Part shown: in pieces, positions 20,757 through 31,470 of the stretch | Numbering within the stretch: the stretch's first letter is position 1 | Layout of the letters: each line of letters opens with the position of its first letter | NCBI GenBank assembly: GCA_964036315.1 | Contig: OZ038487.1 | Coordinates: 53,449,282 to 53,513,281, forward strand | Length of the DNA: 64,000 nucleotides | Source of the DNA: Acanthosepion esculentum | Lineage: Eukaryota > Mollusca > Cephalopoda > Sepiida > Sepiidae | Reading direction: 5' to 3' | Notes under the pieces: generated by a model | Databases searched by the model: none | The model's input: the letters and a program-made list of their open reading frames with translations, nothing else | Told to the model about the DNA's origin: nothing | Position numbers and translations under genes: made by a program

Positions 20757-21495
20757 AGCCATCTTAAGATCATTAAGGTATTTAGATGACACAGTGTTGA
20801 TGACAGTGTTGACAACAACAGAAAGAAACTAAAGGAACTCCTACAGAAGGTAATAAAGAAAAGCATGAACAAAGGACTAAGCATCAATTATAAGAAGAGA
20901 GACTGTATGGTGTCATCAAAAGAGACAGTCTAACAGAGGAAATGTTCTAACAGAGGATGGAAAATGTGACACCAAAATCAGATGACACATTGGAATAGTG
21001 AAATATGCCTTCCAAAAGGTAAGCAAAGTATTAAGAAACATGAAAATTTCATTAGAAACAAAGAAAAGAGTACTGAACTGTCATGTAATATCCTATATGG
21101 CAGTGAATGGACAATCTCCTTATAGGTGCAGATGAAGTAATAGAAATGTGATTCTACAGAAGGATACTGAGCATACCATGGAGTGAACATGTGAGTAATG
21201 AGGAAGTTTGAGGGAAAATAGTAACAAAAAAGACATTTATATTTAGAATCAGAAAGATTCAATTAAAATTTATAGGGCACATAATGAAGAAAGAGGCTTG
21301 GAAAATTTGATGCTCACAGGACATATTGAAGGCAAGAGAGATAGAGGAAAACAGCAGATAACCTATCAAATGAGCTTGTGTAAATGACTGGTAGGAAAGG
21401 GTGTAGAAGCAACAGGAAAAAAGATAAAACTTACTAAGAGTTACAAAGGACAGCAAACAGAAGAAAAGAGCTACATGTAAGATTTTTTTAACCAA
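20757..21495 (+). mobile_element. LINE-B RT end and C-terminal region
   Basis: The plus strand encodes the DDTVL motif (YADD region; about 20,786) and, with frameshifts, INYKKRDCMV, EDGKCDT, RIGIVKYAFQKVSKVLRNMK, SLETKKRVLNCHVIS, ERGLENLMLTGHIEGKRDRG and KQQITYQMSLCK. These are the post-RT blocks of an RTE-like LINE. Confidence 0.8.
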
Positions 21496-22721
21496 TTTGA
21501 GAATATTATATATAATTATTATGAAGCATAAACAAGAAACAGAAACAAGATTAAAGGAAAATTAAAATTAACAAGAAATTTAAACAACTTAAGACTTGTA
21601 GCAATTGTAAGAGTAAACAGAGCTCAAGACAACAGTAAAAGTGCTAAGCTTTATTCAACTAAATGAAACTCAGCTACAAAAAGGAAAATAGTAGTTACAA
21701 GTTAATTAACCAACTGGGGTTAGTCCATTGCTTGTTCCACAGTGGGAGACTCAGTTCAACTTGGTCCACATAAGTATCAGTTTTACTATTTCTTACAAAC
21801 CTCCTTAATAATATGGGACCTGGTGGCATTAGCCAGGATGGGAGAGAACTCCTGTGTGATGAACAATGGATACTACTACCACAAGACTCTTATGCTAATG
21901 ATCAGGGGTAAATAATCTATGATATTACTGCATTTGTCTGCCAGGGGACTTCTCATAATACTCACTAGATGGTGTTGCTAAAAGCAGTTTGAAATTAAAT
22001 GGACACAAAAACTCTCTCTCTCTCTCTCTCTCTTTGCTCTTTAACCACAGGATACTGTAAGAACAAGGTGCTATGTCTTGTTTCTCCTCTACAGGGCTTA
22101 GTCTCCAACAAACTGTGTGTAGCAGACAAGACAAAAAATAAATCTCTTCAGAAAATTATAATACTAATATAAAGTGTCAGGCCATTACAAAGTATCTCAC
22201 TAAAATTACTGTGTTGCAGCATACCTACGGACGATAATGGGTATGTCCCCATTTACATAAATATAGTAGTAAATACTGTATGTTGGTCTAGATTTGGTGA
22301 TTCATTGTGGAATTCACTTGTCTCACTTCTGAAAGTTGACTACTTCTTCTATGTACTGCTGGTGAATCTTATGTGTGCTGTTCTTGTCTTAAGTATTATC
22401 ATTCATTACCAACCTTCATTTGCTTATTCTATTCAGTAACCTTCCCTAGGTTACAACAAACTATAAACAAGATATACAGATGACAGAAAATTTAATAAGG
22501 ATAATGAATCAATTAAGAAATTCAGACAACATTAGAAGGATTATGTTCATACACAGCATTCTCAAAGATTAACAACATTCTGATGATGATGTAAACATTA
22601 AACTCAATCAATCATTTACATGTCTTACAAGCATGTTTTTCAAAATTAATTTTATCCTTCAAGTTACATGCCAAATTTATTCTGTTATACAAAAATTCTT
22701 TATTTTTTTTTCATTTTATTG
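21496..22721. other. unassigned DNA with (CT)n at 22,012-22,033
   Basis: About 1.2 kb somewhat less AT-rich around 21,700-22,230. No conserved protein or repeat family was recognised, and the only low-complexity feature is the (CT)n. Confidence 0.4.
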
Positions 22722-22800
22722 TCTTGTTTTTGTTTGGTTTGGTTTGGTTTGTTTAATGGCATATCAACTCTTTATGGGTCATTTAATACCAAAATTGAAT
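22722..22800 (-). mobile_element. SINE-1 3' terminus fragment
   Basis: The reverse complement reads GAGTTGATATGCCATTAAAC followed by AAACCAAACC repeats, matching the SINE-1 termini at 3,365 and 63,560. Confidence 0.6.
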
Positions 22801-23002
22801 TTCTTTGAGAGCTTTAAAGTAATAAAAATATATGTTATTCTGCTTTTGTGCATGTACATGTTTGTGTGGACATAATTACAAGAGGTAGTGATATACGTGT
22901 TTTATGTTGTAGTTTTGTTGACGTTATATTTTGCAATAAAGTTTGATTTATTTAAGAAATTGTAGAATATTATATGGCTTAATGTCATGAAGGAGTTCTT
23001 TC

Positions 23003-23395
23003 ATGTTGGTTTTATTTAACGGCATCTATGGGTTATTCAATTCTAAAATCTAAATATTTTCAATGCTTTCAACTACAGATAAAATCTATTGTTGGTCATT
23101 TTGCTATAAAATGTATTGTTGGTCATTTTGCTATAAAATATATTGTTGGTCATTTTGCTATAAAATGTATTGTTGGTCATTTTGTTATAAAATATATCAC
23201 TGGTCATTTTACTATAAATGTGTATTTTTATACTTTCATAGTGTTTTGTTTTTATTTGGGGGTTCACTATTTGCCCATAGCTGAGACCCGAACAACAGCA
23301 GTTAAGAGGTGGTCACACACTTCTCAAAACCTCCTGATCAGTAGTCTTGCTGCTGGATGTAGTTTATCATCATACCCAGGTCTATTTAGTTTATT
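23003..23395 (-). mobile_element. SINE-1 with five 27 bp tail repeats (copy 2)
   Basis: The body at 23,265-23,395 is the reverse complement of the SINE-1 body (GAGGTGGTCACACACTTCTC). The tail at 23,078-23,215 is five copies of a 27 bp unit containing TATTGTTGGTCATTTTGCTA, related to the TTACCAGCAATA repeats in the other SINE-1 copies. The terminal part near 23,010-23,040 matches the family 3' end. Because 27 is a multiple of three, three frames stay open through the array; none is a gene. Confidence 0.75.
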
Positions 23396-23479
23396 GTCTT
23401 TAATACCTAAATATAAAACCGTTTCTCTCATAAAATTAAAAGTAAGAAAACTATAATCTTCTATTTTTATTTTTTGATA

Positions 23480-23869
23480 ATGACAGGATAAAAAAGAAAA
23501 GATCTAATTGAACTGACTAACCACAAATTTGCCCAAGTAGTATTTCAATACATAGAAGAGGTGGAAAGTATGTTTTTTTGCATCTGAACAAAAATTTAAA
23601 TTTTTAAATAAAGGGTTAAACTAGATAAAAAATAAAGAAAAAATATTTTAATTTTCCTTTTGAGATTAATTTGTTCCCTCTGACAATTTGATTAAATAGG
23701 AACTGAGACAGGAAAATAATGGTTTGAAAATAAACAAGAAAGAAATCAAAGTAAAGAGAAATGAGAAAGGGAAAGAAACTTGATAAATGGGAGGTGTGAA
23801 TTCAGAAATAGATAGGAAAAGGAAGAAAGAGTGATATATAAATGAGAGAAAAAGAATAGGATTGGAAGA

Positions 23870-23872
<3 letters not shown>
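23480..23872. repeat. purine-rich block
   Basis: The plus strand is A/G dominated, leading into a long (TA)n tract. Confidence 0.6.

Positions 23873-23931
<59 letters not shown>
23873..23931. repeat. (TA)n microsatellite
   Basis: About 29 TA units directly outside the left arm of the inverted-repeat element that follows. Confidence 0.95.
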
Positions 23932-23933
<2 letters not shown>

Positions 23934-24830
23934 ACTACTTAACTTTTAAATATCAATTTTACCCCAACTGAAGTTTCCTGGTAAGATTTCCATTCTTCAG
24001 GGGGTTCAGTTTTAAATGATATTTCCAATGTTTTCAATTTTTTCTGAGTCTTTTTCAATCTGTTATTTTACTTCATTTTTGTACATGTGTATTCATTAAT
24101 TTTTGACCCCATATATACCTATATATATATAGATATCTATGCAGTCAAAAAGAAATTAATATACCTACTATAGTTAGATGGGAAATTATTAAAAAAAGTA
24201 CCCGCATATAATATCAACAATAAAAATTGTAGACTGTGTTTAGAAGAAAAATTATCAATATTAACTTTTAATAGTCAAATTACGTTATTAAATAAGAAGA
24301 ATGAGATAATGGGTCAATGCTGACATATTAACAAATATTTACTTTGTTACTTTAATAATAATATAACATAATAAATCAATTAAAATATTAATTAATAATA
24401 CAAATACAATATAAAATATTATAATTTTATGAATAATACAAATTAACAAATATTACAATTTAATTAATAATATAACATAGCATAACAACTTCTATATAAA
24501 CCACAAAAAATTAATTTAATTTAATTTTAAAGAAAAATTCAATTTCGAAGAAAAAATTCATGACTGGAAGAAAAATCTACAGCTGAAAAAATGAAGATGC
24601 AAACAAAAGCAAAATTCCTGAACGTTTGCATGTAAAAGAATGTTAAATTCATAGATACACCTGTGTACAAAAATTAAGTCAAAAAATGGATGGAAAAAAG
24701 GGTGGAACAAATTGAAAACATTGGAAATATCATTTAAAACCAAACCCCATGAAGAATGGAAATCTTACCAGGAAACTTCGAAGTTGGGGTAAAATTGATA
24801 TTTCAAAGTTAAGTAATCTTTTTTTGATAT
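23932..24830. mobile_element. non-coding element with ~190 bp inverted termini
   Basis: The left arm (ACTACTTAACTTTTAAATAT...CCTGGTAAGATTTCCATTCT) is complementary to the right arm ending AAATCTTACCAGGAAACTTC...AAGTTAAGTAATCT. The best 120 bp looks about 90% identical. The ~520 bp AT-rich core has no coding. This is the architecture of a foldback or MITE-type DNA element. No target duplication is evident because the left side is (TA)n. Confidence 0.75.
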
Positions 24831-25093
24831 AATATTAACACTCTATTTTTAATATTATTTTAATATTTGTAATATTGAGCACTATATATAAAAATATTTC
24901 TTAAATCTTATACATACAAATTTACTCTATTAACCATCTAATGCGATCTTGGCAGTTGAAATCATGGTTGTATTTCTATCCAGCGTCTAAAGATTTTATT
25001 ACCTGTATTTATTAATAGCTCTACAGGTTAGTATTGTTATTGAGCACTTTTTTATTACACACAGTTTTAAACAGCGCTTTTTAGTGTTTGTTT
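24831..25093. other. unassigned AT-rich DNA
   Basis: Nothing recognised. Confidence 0.4.
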
Positions 25094-25500
25094 AACGGTG
25101 GAGTAATGGATAACGGCTTGGATTGAGGAATCGGAGAGTCGAGTTCGAATTCCAGTCGAATCCATTACATTCACTTACGTGCTAATACCCTTGGGAAAGG
25201 TGTGAATCCTCTTCTTCTCCCTCCAACTATGGGTAAATAGCAGGACAGACTGGGTTCTATAGCCTTGGATGGCAACTGGTCTAGGAGAAGGACAACTCTG
25301 AATTCAAAACCTGCGGAGGGTCGTTTGGGGACCTTGTGGCATTCGCTGCACCAGGTCCCTGTATTCGTCCCTCCAAAAAGTGTGGATGGCCCTGCACAAA
25401 GCCTTCACCACTATAATCAAATCCTGTGTGGCTGTCGGGCTTTCAGTTTCTGGGAACTGATCTGTCTGACCCTCATATGTCGAGTTTGACGGGAGAGTCG
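25094..25500 (+). mobile_element. tRNA-Arg-like SINE (SINE-2 type), best copy
   Basis: The head GGTGGAGTAATGGATAACGG carries an A-box similar to arthropod and mollusc tRNA-Arg (AATGGATAAC), and GAGTTCGAATTCC is an almost perfect B-box 50 bp downstream. The body has GTGCTAATACCCTTGGGAAA, AACTATGGGTAAATAGCAGG and GGATGGCAACTGG. The 3' region (GTGTGGATGGCCCTGCACAA) differs from the LINE-B-like tails. A (TA)n follows at 25,502-25,522. Octopus SINEs derived from tRNA-Arg have been described, and this fits. Confidence 0.85.
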
Positions 25501-25569
25501 ATTATATATATATATATATATAAACACATAAGGAGGTACTGAAAAATCATAGCTAATTGTCACTAACAC

Positions 25570-26235
25570 ATCAACAGTCACCAGTACACACAAGTAACTG
25601 TTTGCAATATGGCTTGGGCCATTGTATTCTTAAAGTGATAATATTGCATGGAACAATATGGTAGACTTCTTTTGTTTCATTTAGTGTTTGCAACACTGCT
25701 ACTGTTGTCCATCACATTATCTTTCATGATTACTTGTACTCAGGCCAATAGCTGGTAGATGGTCAAATCGTCCTTTCTGTATGATGCACGGAAGAGCTGC
25801 TTCACTTGGTCTGGCAGCCTTGCCACGAATGCACATGCTAAACTGCAGTCATTCACAACTCTGAACAGAACTGAGTGTTTCTGTAATTCTGCCAGATATA
25901 ACATCTGGAGTCTCCATGTGATGAATTGCTCATATGCCATGAACAAATCTGTCACAAATGACGTGTACAAGGTTGTTTTTATCTGCATCTGCATCTGCTT
26001 TCTACTCGTTGCTTAATTTCTGGTAGACAGCAAGCACCTTTCCTGATAGACTCAAAGGTCTAATGTGCTCAAGCTACTTTAGACTGCATATCCTTCAAAC
26101 AAGCTCTACTTTCTCCATCGACTCAACCACAGATGGACCATATGTTGATCTGCCAAATTCATGGATTAGCTTTAGGTTAAACTTGCCATCCATTTTTACT
26201 GATGTCCATACAGCTTGTAATTGGGTGAATTTGTG
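25570..26235 (-). pseudogene. Ty3/gypsy-type retrotransposon Gag relic
   Basis: The minus strand reads MDGKFNLKLIHEFGRS (about 26,190), SVVESMEKVELV, SGKVLAVYQKLSNE, AYEQFITWRLQ, YLAELQKHSVLF, SLACAFVARLPDQVKQLFRA and DLTIYQLLA. These are the capsid-domain blocks of gypsy-like Gag with the YLA-L-RL and FV-GLP patterns. Downstream (25,575-25,640) a degraded NGPSHIA zinc-knuckle-like stretch remains. Stops and frameshifts interrupt it; no protease, RT, integrase or LTR is recognised nearby. Confidence 0.7.
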
Positions 26236-26454
26236 CAAGGTCATCAACAGTCAAAACAAATGTTCTCCAACACAAATAGTTGCCAGCATGCACAAACATA
26301 TGGAACTGTCAACTATTGGTATTTTGGTAACCATTTGTCAACCGTTTGCGCATTGGCAACCATTAGTTTTGACTGTCAGTGACCTTGCATGAATTTATCC
26401 AGTTACAGTATTCCTTTGACAAGAAAGAAATTCCATTCAGAAATCTTCTTCCCA

Positions 26455-26670
26455 ACAACTCTTAATTTGTGGACCCCCACATAGATGTTTCCTCAAACAT
26501 GACAATCTTAACCTATTCAAGTCTAGGGTGAATTTTTATCTATCCACTATGTTCTTGTTATCTTCACTTCTTACTAACTCCGTTTATGTTCATAGCAAAC
26601 ACCTCATTCAGTAAACCTCTACATTGATTGGTTCTTGGGATTTATATTCGCTGAACTTTGGTAAACAAAA
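26455..26670 (+). mobile_element. LINE-F 3' end
   Basis: The CAATCTTAACCTATTCAAGT block and the following 100 bp match 62,815-62,920, where LINE-F C-terminal coding (LNLFKSRG) is still readable. It ends in a short A-run at 26,665-26,680. Confidence 0.6.
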
Positions 26671-26680
26671 AAAAAAAGAA

Positions 26681-27234
26681 ATTAATGACAAAGCCAGTAG
26701 TGTTCAAGATATGACTGTCATAAACAAAGCTAATTTAGAAAGCAATTAGAAAATGGTGATATGCAGAGTCAAATCTGACTTTAAAATTGAGAAAAATAAA
26801 ATGATTCTTGAAAAGAAAACATACTCTAATAAGATCAGAGATGATATCACTGAATTTCAGGTAAAAATCAAGGGGCAACTTTCAGTCTTTGTGGAATAAG
26901 GAAGATGATAGGGGAATTATGAATAGAAAATTGATAAAGTTGCATGCAAATTGCTGCTTTCTTAAAAACTAAGATTTTCTTTTAATTTGCAAAAGAAAAA
27001 TTTGCAATAGATATACAAAAAAAAACATGTTTAAAGGCTGAAAGTTATTTTTAAATCAAATATACTTTGTAAATCTCTACAGTTTTTCTTTCCTATATTT
27101 AAATCAGTAAAGTGTATTCCTATAAGTAAGAGCTGAAATCCAGCTTAAATCCACTTTTATTAAGGAAGGAATTAAGGTTAAGGAAGGAATAAAGAAAATG
27201 TTTTAAATTGGACATTTTTCACTATTTAGTTTCA
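26681..27234. other. unassigned AT-rich DNA
   Basis: Nothing recognised. Confidence 0.4.
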
Positions 27235-27306
27235 TCAGAAATGATTTGGAGTTATATTTCAGTTTTTAAATTCTATGTTGTTTTGTTTTTATTAGTTGTG
27301 TAGACA

Positions 27307-27309
<3 letters not shown>

Positions 27310-27364
<55 letters not shown>
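27310..27364. repeat. (GT)n microsatellite
   Basis: About 27 GT units. Confidence 0.97.
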
Positions 27365-27366
<2 letters not shown>

Positions 27367-27699
27367 ATGCGTGCATGTTTGTGTGTTTATGACAAGGTAT
27401 CCTCTCTGTAATTGTTACCTATGTATGTATTTTTTTTTTCTCTTTTTTGTTCTTTAATCCTTGCTTTGTTTGACTATCCTAACATATTTATTTTTGTTCT
27501 AATTTATCCTAACCTAGCTTGTAACTCTTTAAGTCAATTCGTTTAGTTTAAAAAAAAAAAAAAAATTACATACATATTATTGTTAATATTAAATCTGTAT
27601 CAATTTTTAAATTCTAAAATTCAAATTTTAGACCAATAGAAACGAAAATAGAATTCAAAAACTGATACAAACATAAACACTAATGTCAAATATACACGT

Positions 27700-28145
27700 G
27701 ATGCCTTTTCATTTTTATGTGCTGTATTCCATCAGAAGATAAGCAAATCCACAATTTCCTATCCTTCATAGCTCTTAATAAATTTATCTTTTTTGTTATT
27801 TCTCCGAAATCTAATCCTACTCTCCATTTACTCAAGCGCATTAAGTATGTTATGTGTTGTTTTTCTCTGTCCCTCTTGCCTTCAATCTTTTCTGTGAGTA
27901 TCAGATTTTCCATGCCCTCTTTCCTCATTATGTGCCCTAGAAATTTCAAATTTCTTTTCTTGATATCAAGCATAAGTTTCCTTTTTCTTTCCATTTTCTC
28001 TAAAACTTTGTTGTTGCTCATATGTCCAGTTCATGGTATCCTCAGCATCCTTCTGTAGAACCACATTTCTGTTGCTTCAAGTCTCTTCTTCATCTTTGAG
28101 GAGATTGTCTAGCATTCACTTCCATGTGATGTCTGCACAGCTAAT
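27700..28145 (-). mobile_element. LINE-B C-terminal fragment
   Basis: A 111-codon minus-strand frame encodes KKRNLKFLGHIMRKEGMENL, LTEKIEGKRDREKQHITYLM, then GLDFGEITKK and LLRAMKDRKLW. This is the LINE-B C-terminus, uninterrupted. Upstream (28,020-28,140) RMLR-like and YGSECW-like blocks are degraded. Confidence 0.85.
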
Positions 28146-28190
28146 AAAAAACAAAACAACATAGAATTTAAAAACTGAATTATACCTTTA

Positions 28191-28499
28191 AATCATTTTA
28201 CTCCGAAATTTCTGATTTAGTTATTATAAGATTTCCTAATTGTTTTTTTATTCATTCATTCTGTAAGTATTTAAATGTTTCTTTATAAAAAAATTAATAA
28301 TGTTTGATACATGTATGATAAATGATTTTCAGTCTTTATTCGAAAATTGTAGAAAGTAAATTATGGAGACTGTTTACACAGTAAGTAGAAAGGCAATAAT
28401 TTTTAATGTTTATAGAAATATTAAACATGGCTTTAATGCTTCAAAGTTTCTTGTATGTTGTAAATTATTATAGTGAATGTTTATCCACAGGTTTTCCAA
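28191..28499. other. unassigned AT-rich DNA
   Basis: Nothing recognised. Confidence 0.4.
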
Positions 28500-28800
28500 A
28501 GAAAAACATGTTCATACATTAGATAAATCAGGTAAAGATGAAGGTTTAAACAAGACCAAAATAAAATATAAAAAAAACAGAAAAAGAAAGAAATGGTTAA
28601 TTGATAAGAGGATGATTTGAAGAAGAATAAGATGAAAAGATAAAATATATCTCATGATTACCATATGAGAGAGTGCTGAAAAGAAAATGAAGTTAAAAAA
28701 GCAGTAAAGATAGGATAAAATGATGCGAAATAGGCTGAAGAAAATAAGAAAGTGAAAAGAAAAGATTGAATGCAAAAGGGAAAAGAAAATGATGAAACAG
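28500..28800. repeat. purine-rich block
   Basis: A/G-dominated plus strand; the Phe/Leu-rich minus frame is an artefact. Confidence 0.6.
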
Positions 28801-29374
28801 AGACAAAAGTTTTTTTTTAAAAATTAGGGAGAAATGATAAAATAAAGATAAAAATATATGCATTTTTCCCTTCCCCCCAAATAAGTCCCACTGAAGTAAA
28901 AAGATTATAAAATTAATTCAATATAATAAATACTTCTATGATTCTGGGCTTGCTAATTTTATAAACCACATTTTCTCCCAGATATACTTTGGAATTAACT
29001 GAAAGAATTCTTCTTAAAGAAGGGGAAAAAACTTGCTGTAAGGAGCAGTCATGGCAAGGTAGGAACTCAATGGAACAAATATAAGATATTTTTTCCAGTA
29101 GTTTTATTTGATTTTCCTCCCATTTTTGTTTCAATTTTTCTAATGATTTTTTCCTCTTTTTTATATTGAATTAAAAAAAAAGAAAATTCCAAGACTGTTT
29201 TTTATAACTCTCTAAAATTACTACATTTTTTTTTTCCTTTTTTTTTTTTATCAAGCTTCCGGAATATTCTGGGCAGGCCACTGAAAATTTGATAAATTGG
29301 TGATCTCCTTCAAGTTAAATCAAGTTTCTAAAAAGAAATACATATATTAGATTACAAATTTTGGTAATTCTTTT
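28801..29374. other. unassigned AT-rich DNA
   Basis: Nothing recognised; several poly-T runs near 29,225-29,255. Confidence 0.4.
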
Positions 29375-29742
29375 TAGGCATTAAAGTTGAGTGTAGGAGG
29401 GGATGCAACAGAGGAATAGGAAGTGCAAAGAATTGCATAAATGCAAGAAGAAAATAAAGGAGAAAAAAAAGACTCTGAAGAAAAAAGATTTTTTGAAAGA
29501 AAAAGTATATGAAAAGCAATAAAAAAAATGGTGGGAAAAGGAAGAAGGAATAAATATAGAATAAGTGAAAAAATAAATAAATGAAATTTTGGATAAAAGA
29601 AGGAGCTAAAAATAAAAAAAAGGCAAAAATACATGAAGAAGTAAAAATTGGTAAAACAGAAAATAAATGAATGAATGAAATGAGATATAAAGGATTTTAG
29701 ATAAAAATTAGAAACATTCATTTGAAAATAAAATATTCTCAT
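29375..29742. repeat. purine-rich block
   Basis: A/G-dominated plus strand. The 122-codon Phe-rich minus frame is not a gene. Confidence 0.65.
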
Positions 29743-29859
29743 AGATTATTTTTAAGGACAAATATGTTTTTTGGATACCAGTAAAAAAAGGGCATCAATT
29801 TATCTTGGGATGATCTTCTATTTGGAGAAAGAGAATTTAAAAAAAAATTATGCTATTGT

Positions 29860-29940
29860 TCCCAAGGATGCTGAGATTACCATGGACTGAACATGTGATC
29901 AATATATAGAAAAAATGGAAACAGAAAGTACACTTACATC
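29860..29940 (+). mobile_element. LINE-B fragment, 5' side of an interrupted copy
   Basis: The plus strand encodes RMLRLPWTEHVIN and a KWKQKVHL stretch, the RMLRIPWTEH block and the start of the METKRTLLLR block of LINE-B. The sequence resumes at 30,455 after a minus-strand LINE-G insertion. Confidence 0.65.
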
Positions 29941-30454
29941 GTCAGCACCTGCTCACATTTAAGTATCAGGATCATCATCCTCTCTCTTTATTCCTTTTCT
30001 CCCCTCTGGTGGTGGAGATGGAGATGGCTATGAAGGCTCAGCCTACACTTGAAGAGTTGTGAGCAGGAGTCAGAGAGGAGTGTGGTAGCTGGACACTGAT
30101 GTGCAAGTCGGGCCCTCCTGATAGCACATCCCAGATCCTCTTCATGTTGACAGCTGGACACAAAAGTCTCAGTCCCACCTTGGATGGTCTTATGCCAGGA
30201 AGGCCAATTTGCAGCAACAGTTTCCCAGGTCCCAGACCTGATGTTAGCCTGTGACAACTGATCCTTGAAGAGTCATTTTGGACCTCCGCATAGCATCTTG
30301 CTGCTGGTGAGTTCTCCAAACAGGATGATACATAAGATGTGACCTGTCCAGCAGAGGGGATGCTGAAGGATGGTGGCCTCAATGCTGCTGTGTAGAGATG
30401 TTTGTGATAGGACATACGTTTATACTTATACACTTATACGTTTATACTTATATA
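29941..30454 (-). mobile_element. LINE-G (RTE-like) C-terminal fragment inside LINE-B
   Basis: The minus strand encodes, with one frameshift, LCWTGHI (30,335), YKDQLSQ-like and SQANIRSGTWETVAANWPSW, HKTIQGGTETFVSSCQ, RRARLAHQCPA and a final zinc-finger-like CSQLFKCRLSLHSHLHLHH (30,010-30,060). This is the C-terminus of an RTE-like LINE ending in a C2H2-like motif. It is bounded by ACTTAYA-like repeats on both sides (29,931 and about 30,450), a possible target duplication, though the right side lies in a degenerate CTTATACGTTTA microsatellite. Confidence 0.75.
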
Positions 30455-30690
30455 CTTATACGTAGCATCATCAAGAGACAGTTGAAATTTCTGGGGCACA
30501 TAATGAGGAAAGAGGGCTTGGGAAATTTTACACTCACAGGACATATCGAAAGGCAGAGGAAAGCAGCACATAACCTACCTAACGAGCTTGTTTGAATGGT
30601 AAAGGAAGTAGGTGAGAGTCATGATTGTCCACGTCCTCAAGGGAAATGGCATATCATATAGAAGAAGATTGTGCACCCTATTACAAGGTT
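30455..30690 (+). mobile_element. LINE-B C-terminus, 3' side of the interrupted copy
   Basis: IIKRQLKFLGHIMRKEGLGN, TLTGHIERQRKAAHN are followed by a frameshifted end. The last block, corresponding to R-MIAHVLKGHG, is at 30,605-30,650 (GAGTCATGATTGTCCACGTC). Confidence 0.75.
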
Positions 30691-31050
30691 CAAGAGCCAC
30701 TCAAATAAAGAGAGGAAGAGAAAGTCAAAATAATTATAAATTACAGGGAGCAGGTAGATAAATCATAAAGTTTATTTAGTCTGGTACAAGGCAACAATTG
30801 TTGAGTATCAATTGAATATCCAGTTCTTATCACAGAGATATAGATAGATGCAATGCTCAAAAACTAAATAATACCTCTGTTATTTTATAATACTGTTCTT
30901 GTTTACTGTGAACCAGCATTTAATATATTTTCCTTTTAAACCTAACTCTTTGACTGAACAATTTTAATTATTGAAGCTGGTTCCGTGGAATTTTCTCTTT
31001 ACAATCAAAGAAATTTGCTTTTCTCTGTTCCAAAAAAAAGAGAGAAGGAA
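30691..31050. other. unassigned AT-rich DNA
   Basis: Nothing recognised. Confidence 0.4.
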
Positions 31051-31054
31051 CATG

Positions 31055-31275
31055 AATTATTTTATTTTTTATTATTTACACTAATTATATTGTTCAGACT
31101 GTTGTCCGCATCTTTATTGGATAGCTCAATTTTCAGTTAGTTACATTTAGTAACTTTAGTGTTTTTGCTCACCTCTGCTGTGGCCAGGTATTAAACTCAC
31201 AACTCTTTGGATCAAGCCATTTTTGTATTGCTTTAGCCAACTTTTTTATCCATTGGGCCATGTGTCCTGAGATGT
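31055..31275 (-). mobile_element. tRNA-headed SINE fragment, minus strand
   Basis: Reverse complemented, CATGGCCCAATGGATAAAAA is an A-box-type stretch and GTTGTGAGTTTAATACC a B-box-type stretch. The downstream part (AAAGATGCGGACAACAGTCT at 31,090-31,112) matches the 3' half of the hammerhead-like repeat at 40,120. So this repeat family has at least one tRNA-headed form. Confidence 0.55.
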
Positions 31276-31470
31276 CCAGAAGAGGCGGTGCATGTGGAAC
31301 TAGAACAATCTACCTCTGTGGTCTAAATAAAGGGTTTGGTTTGAAATTACAACGTATATCATCTGAAGAAAGCCAGAGTGTACAATGGCCGAAACATTTT
31401 GAATATGACAATAAAGATCAGGACAACATTCTGAACAATGTAATGTAGTGTAAATAGTTGAATTACCTCA
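31276..31470 (+). repeat. hammerhead-like dispersed repeat, copy 1
   Basis: The unit GTGGAACTAGAACAATCTAC, AATAAAGGGTTTGG, CTGAAGAAAGCCA-loop-TGGCCGAAAC (31,363-31,395), CTGAACAATGTAATG is shared with 40.0 and 58.5 kb on the plus strand and 53.1 kb on the minus strand. The GCCA/TGGC stem can close between the CTGAAGA and CGAAA boxes. Confidence 0.65.

Larger units (their letters stand above)
27235..28190. repeat. inverted repeat pair enclosing LINE-B piece
   Basis: 27,240-27,305 and 28,135-28,200 are inverted copies: AGTTTTTAAATTCTATGTTG against CAACATAGAATTTAAAAACT, with ~35 bp perfect and ~60 bp recognisable. A (GT)n tract (27,310-27,364), A/T-rich DNA and a LINE-B fragment lie between them. 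A smaller internal palindrome (ATCAATTTTTAAATTCT / AGAATTCAAAAACTGAT) lies at 27,598-27,656. Confidence 0.7.

Noticed and set aside
23028..23456. 142-codon frame with repeated GHFAIK units as a repeat-protein gene
   Set aside because: The 27 bp tail units of a SINE keep three frames open on one strand and one on the other. The flanks are SINE sequence and there is no independent coding signal.
29988..30433. Two overlapping 89- and 131-codon minus frames as a novel gene
   Set aside because: One frame carries the RTE-like C-terminal blocks and zinc-finger-like end; the other is the shifted frame. Together they are a LINE-G relic.
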